Positions 60,730-64,000 of a stretch of DNA of 64,000 nt are shown here, piece after piece; positions within the stretch are counted from its first letter, which is position 1, and the number at the start of each line of letters is the position of its first letter. This stretch comes from Candidatus Manganitrophaceae bacterium (GTDB lineage: Bacteria > Nitrospirota > Nitrospiria > SBBL01 > Manganitrophaceae): contig JACQEZ010000014.1 in the NCBI GenBank assembly GCA_016200325.1, forward strand, positions 144,934-208,933, given 5' to 3'. The translations under genes were made by a program, and so were the position numbers. The notes beneath the pieces were generated by a model. The model worked only from the letters and a program-made list of their open reading frames with translations. It was not told where the DNA came from and made no database searches.

Positions 60730-63411
60730 TTAAGGTATGACCGGCGTCACCCGGACCGACCGGGTCGTCGTCCCCGCAGAAAACCGTCCCTCCTGCGTCA
60801 ATTTTCCGCTGCTTTGATCAATCTGATAGACAAAAACGTCGTTCGTGTTGAGGTTTGCCACATAGACGAATTTGCCGGAGGGATCGACGACGATCGAGCG
60901 CGGCCCTGAGCCGGCAGCGATGCTGCCGAGCGACGTCAACGCGCCGGTCGTGCCGTCGATCCGATACATGGAGACATTACCGGTTGATGAGTTGGCCGCA
61001 TAAGCAAACCGGCCGGAGGGATCGACCGTGACCGAGAAGGGACGGGTCCCCGCCGCGATGGAGCCGGTCTTGGTCAGTTTTCCGGTAGAAGTATCGACCG
61101 AATAAAACCAGACGGTATTCGCATCATAGTTCGCCGTATAGGCGAATCGGCCGGAGGGATGGAACGCAATCGAATTCGGTCCCGCGCCGGCGGCGGTCTG
61201 TCCAATGGGGGCCAGGTTTCCGGTCGATCCGTCGATCCGGTAGAAAAAGAGGTCGCTCGAAGAGGTGTTGGTGACATAAACGAACTGGCCGGAAGGGTGA
61301 ACGGCGACGCAGATCGGGCTGACGCCTGCATTGATCGTTCCGATCAGGGCCAGGGCTCCGGTCGACTGATTGATCCGGTACATCCAGACATCGGTGGTCG
61401 AATTCTCGTTGGCCACGTAGGCAAATTGACCGGTCGGATCGACGGCAATGGAGTAGGGAGAGGTGCCGGTCTGCGCCGTCCCGACCGATGTTAAGCGTCC
61501 GGTGCTCTGATCGATTCGATACATCGAGACGGTGTTCGCCGCAAAATTGCCGGCGTAGACAAATCGCCCTTTCGGGTCGACGGCGATTGAATAAGGCTGA
61601 GAGCCGCTGGCAATCGATCCGAGCTTCGTCAGAAGCCCGGTGGCAGGATCAACGCTGTACATCGTGACGTCGCTCGATCCGGAGTTGGCCGCATAAGCGA
61701 AGCGGGGGATTGAAGCGGCGTCGGAGCCGACGACGATGCTCGTCTGGGTCGAGGCGGTCGCTCCCTGATCATCGGTCACCGTCAGCTTTGCGGTATAGCT
61801 TCCCGCATTGGAATAGGTGTGCTGGACGGCGGCCCCTGTTCCGCTGGCGCCGTCGCCGAAACTCCAAATATAGCTGGCGATCTTTCCGTCCGGATCGGAG
61901 GAGGTGCCGCCGTTGAATTGGACGGCAAGCGGCGGGGCGCCGGAGGTCGGGGTGGCGGTCATCCGCGCCGTTGGAAAGAGGTTGCCGACGCCGTAAACCG
62001 CGATCCGGTCGTATTTCACCCCGGTATTATAATTGATCAGTCCGGGGACCCCGGTGAGAATTCTGGAAGCGCTGCTATCGGTAAAGCTGAAGAGCGGCGC
62101 GCCGTCGAGGGAGACCTCGAGGTTCACCGGATTGCTTCCGGCCACCTTTAGATCGATCGTGTAGGCTTTGTTGGCGACGATGCTCGCCGCCGCCGATTTC
62201 AACAGTGTCCACTCGCCTCCATTCCGTCTATAAAGGTTGACCGTCCCGCTGGTGGAGAGCTGGAGGGAGTAGAGGTTCATGGCGAAGTTGTCATCCGTCT
62301 TCCCTCGGGCGACAATTCCGGAATAGACCGATCCGGCCGGAATAATCATCACCGATTCAACGACATAATCATTCGTTCCCAAGCCGGGCGCGATGGCCGC
62401 AGCCGTCGCCGATCCGGAGGAAACGGCAAAAGCGCCGTCGGTCGTCATCCCGCCGGCAACCAGCCGCCAATTCGATCCAAGGCTGCCGGTTCGGTTGAAT
62501 TCATCCGAAAAGAGGGTGGCGCTGCTCGATGTCACGGTCACGGCGCGCTGCGCCGACCCCTTGGCCCCCTGTGTGTCGGTGACGGTGAGGGTGGCGGTGA
62601 AGGTGCCGGCGTCGGCGTAGGTGTGGTCGGTAATCGGCCCGGACCCTTTCGCTCCATCGCCGAAATCCCATGCATAGGTCGCCACGCCTCCGTCCGGATC
62701 GGAAGAGCCGCTTCCGTCGAAGTGGACCGCCAGCGGCGGCGTTCCGGAGGTCGGAGTGGCCGAGATCTTTGCGACCGGCGGCTGATTGGTGGTGGAACTC
62801 GATGCATCTAGGACGGTGAAAAGGTCATATTTTACATTTGGATTATAATTAATCAGTCCCGGAACCCCGGAGACGATTCGGGAGGCGGAGCTGTCGGTGT
62901 AGCTAAAGAGGAAAGCGCCTTGCAGGTCGGCTTCCAGATTGACCGGATTGCTGCCGGTGGCTTTTAGAGCGAGCGTATAGGCTTCATTGGTGACGATGCC
63001 GGCAGGCGCCGATTTGAGCAGCGTCCAGACCCCCACATTTTTTCTGTATAGGTTGACCGTTCCGTTGGTGGAGAGCTGGAGAGAGTAGCAATCGGAGGTG
63101 AAGCTGTCGTCGGTCCTCCCCCGGGCGATGATCCCGGAATAGAGCGAGCCCGCGGGGAGGGTCATGACCGATTCGACGCTATAATCGTCCGTTCCGACTT
63201 TTACGACCAGAGCCGCCGCATTGGCATTCCCTCCCGAGATGGCCAAATCGCCGTCGGTGCTGAAACTTCCGGCGGTGATGTTCCAGGAGAGACCCAATCC
63301 GGTCGTTCGGTTGAAATTATCGCTAAAAAGAATGCCGGCGTGTCCGTTCTGATAAAAAAAGATTCCGAGCAGAAGAAAGACCCAACCCCACCATCTGAAT
63401 CGTACGTTCAT
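60730..63411 (-). CDS. Secreted protein with duplicated sandwich-PKD modules and beta-propeller
   Basis: This 893-residue exported protein has a signal peptide (WVFLLLGIFFYQNGHA). A concanavalin-like sandwich (28-208, start FSDNFNRT) is followed by a PKD domain (about 214-300). The same two-domain module then repeats at 302-485 and 490-575. The C-terminus (585-893) is a seven-bladed lactonase-like propeller with repeats such as SIAVDPKGRFVYAGNFAANTVSMYRID. The two modules are about half identical by eye. AGAGGA precedes the ATG. Such proteins usually bind surface polymers. It is convergent with the DAHP synthase gene, 26 bp apart. Confidence 0.85.
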   Translation of the reverse strand: MNVRFRWWGWVFLLLGIFFYQNGHAGILFSDNFNRTTGLGLSWNITAGSFSTDGDLAISGGNANAAALVVKVGTDDYSVESVMTLPAGSLYSGIIARGRTDDSFTSDCYSLQLSTNGTVNLYRKNVGVWTLLKSAPAGIVTNEAYTLALKATGSNPVNLEADLQGAFLFSYTDSSASRIVSGVPGLINYNPNVKYDLFTVLDASSSTTNQPPVAKISATPTSGTPPLAVHFDGSGSSDPDGGVATYAWDFGDGAKGSGPITDHTYADAGTFTATLTVTDTQGAKGSAQRAVTVTSSSATLFSDEFNRTGSLGSNWRLVAGGMTTDGAFAVSSGSATAAAIAPGLGTNDYVVESVMIIPAGSVYSGIVARGKTDDNFAMNLYSLQLSTSGTVNLYRRNGGEWTLLKSAAASIVANKAYTIDLKVAGSNPVNLEVSLDGAPLFSFTDSSASRILTGVPGLINYNTGVKYDRIAVYGVGNLFPTARMTATPTSGAPPLAVQFNGGTSSDPDGKIASYIWSFGDGASGTGAAVQHTYSNAGSYTAKLTVTDDQGATASTQTSIVVGSDAASIPRFAYAANSGSSDVTMYSVDPATGLLTKLGSIASGSQPYSIAVDPKGRFVYAGNFAANTVSMYRIDQSTGRLTSVGTAQTGTSPYSIAVDPTGQFAYVANENSTTDVWMYRINQSTGALALIGTINAGVSPICVAVHPSGQFVYVTNTSSSDLFFYRIDGSTGNLAPIGQTAAGAGPNSIAFHPSGRFAYTANYDANTVWFYSVDTSTGKLTKTGSIAAGTRPFSVTVDPSGRFAYAANSSTGNVSMYRIDGTTGALTSLGSIAAGSGPRSIVVDPSGKFVYVANLNTNDVFVYQIDQSSGKLTQEGRFSAGTTTRSVRVTPVIP

Positions 63412-63590
63412 AAGTTCCTCTTTTGCAAGAAAGTTGCAGATTATTTCATTGAGAGACAGGGTGCAGACGTCGAAAAACCCGGTCCTACGCTAGGGAATGA
63501 GCAATATCCCCCACTGGGAAGAAATGGCCCGCGAAAAAAATAAGCTATAAACACTACATAGCAAAAAGGATGCCTCCTTGGAATAAAGGG

Positions 63591-63618
63591 GTCGTGATCG
63601 ATCCGTCGTGATCGGTCC
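63591..63618. repeat. 14-bp tandem repeat, two copies
   Basis: GTCGTGATCG(A/G)TCC occurs twice in direct succession in the 397-bp gap from 63412 to 63808. No convincing gene or strong promoter was seen in the rest of the gap. Confidence 0.7.
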
Positions 63619-63808
63619 GTAATGCGGAGATCGGTTTATTTGGATGAGCTGTTTTTTGAAGGTTGCTTGAAGGTTTCGCATTCGGTATGATATTTGAAGG
63701 TTACAGCGAGTGAGAAGATCGCCTTTTCCAAGAGATCCTTTGCCAAGCTAAAGACAATCTGGAAGAACGATATCGAGAATGACGGTTTAATCTGATGAGG
63801 GGGGAGAG

Positions 63809-64000
63809 ATGGAGGAAAGTCACGGTCAAAGCCGGCTGCTCGGTTCCGAGGGGACGGAACAGATGGAAGTTTACAGTGACATCAAGCGAGCGGATTACAC
63901 GAAAGAGGCTGGGGTATATGATCAGAAGCGTTTTTTGCACGAAGCGGGGCGGTTTTATGCTGATTTATCCAACCAGATCATCTTTGATTTACTGGATGCC
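63809..64000 (+). CDS. Start of a SAM-dependent methyltransferase (partial)
   Basis: A frame open to the window edge gives 64 residues. It has GGGGGGAG directly before the ATG. The segment VYSDIKRADYTKEAGVYDQKRF followed by IIFDLLDA resembles the N-terminal lead-in of class I methyltransferases (A-x-x-YD-x-x-RF, then a helix before the SAM-binding GxG motif). The SAM site itself lies beyond the window. The call is tentative because the diagnostic motif is not visible. Confidence 0.6.
   Translation, partial: MEESHGQSRLLGSEGTEQMEVYSDIKRADYTKEAGVYDQKRFLHEAGRFYADLSNQIIFDLLDA

Noticed and set aside
1..64000. CRISPR arrays, insertion sequences, prophage or integrase genes
   Set aside because: No regularly spaced repeats, transposase or phage motifs were seen. 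The short tandem repeats present are 9-14 bp and have too few copies.

Overview
The window is a GC-rich bacterial chromosome segment with tightly packed genes, many start codons preceded by clear Shine-Dalgarno sequences, lipoprotein signal peptides and outer-membrane type proteins, so the host is a diderm (Gram-negative type) bacterium. Alternative complex III next to two cytochrome-bd-like subunits, sigma-54 activators, DUF5069 and a free-standing rhodopsin-transducer protein fit a member of the Nitrospirota (for example the Manganitrophaceae or Nitrospira side). That placement is inferred from gene content and was not tested by phylogeny. No tRNA, rRNA, CRISPR array, transposase or phage gene was seen.

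Layout. 0.1-5.8 kb: lipoproteins, a chromate transporter, a small MscS-type channel and a degenerate LAGLIDADG-like protein. 5.8-9.1 kb: a LuxR-type regulator and, divergently, an FHA-FHA-sigma-54 activator. 9.3-26.4 kb: twelve genes on the minus strand that look like one surface system. It has three small secreted Asn-rich proteins, four proteins with CsgG-like domains (alone or fused to TPR or thioredoxin-like domains), a TPR-trypsin-TPR lipoprotein, a PknB-type kinase with a PEGA domain, two large beta-rich lipoproteins and a TPR-plus-beta-barrel protein. 27-32 kb: a sigma-54 activator, a small secreted protein and a soluble GAF-GAF histidine kinase. 32.4-35.5 kb: a decayed RND efflux operon with an intact outer-membrane factor. 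35.6-44.3 kb: alternative complex III (ActA, split ActB, ActC, ActD, ActE) followed by two bd-oxidase-like subunits. 44.3-47.4 kb: CDF transporter, SDR enzyme and a frameshifted ZIP transporter. 47.7-56.3 kb: AI-2E family permease, PPC/DUF296 protein, FAD/Fe-S oxidoreductase, DoxX, enolase-superfamily enzyme, ThDP enzyme and ASRT-type protein. 56.5-64 kb: DUF5069 protein, ThiI, CBS protein, small LuxR-type regulator, DAHP synthase, a PKD/beta-propeller secreted protein and the start of a methyltransferase.

The most notable observation is a matched pair of promoter regions. At 7183-7198 and 26483-26498, both on the minus strand, there are near-perfect -24/-12 (sigma-54) promoters with GG-N10-GC spacing. 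Each is preceded by two 15-bp dyads of the form TTyCG-N5-CGGAA whose centres lie exactly 22 bp apart, about 91-126 bp upstream. One drives the LuxR-type regulator; the other drives the Asn-rich/CsgG-like operon. With the two sigma-54 activators next to these sites and a Ser/Thr kinase in the operon, this suggests a dedicated regulatory circuit for an undescribed CsgG-based surface or amyloid-like export system.
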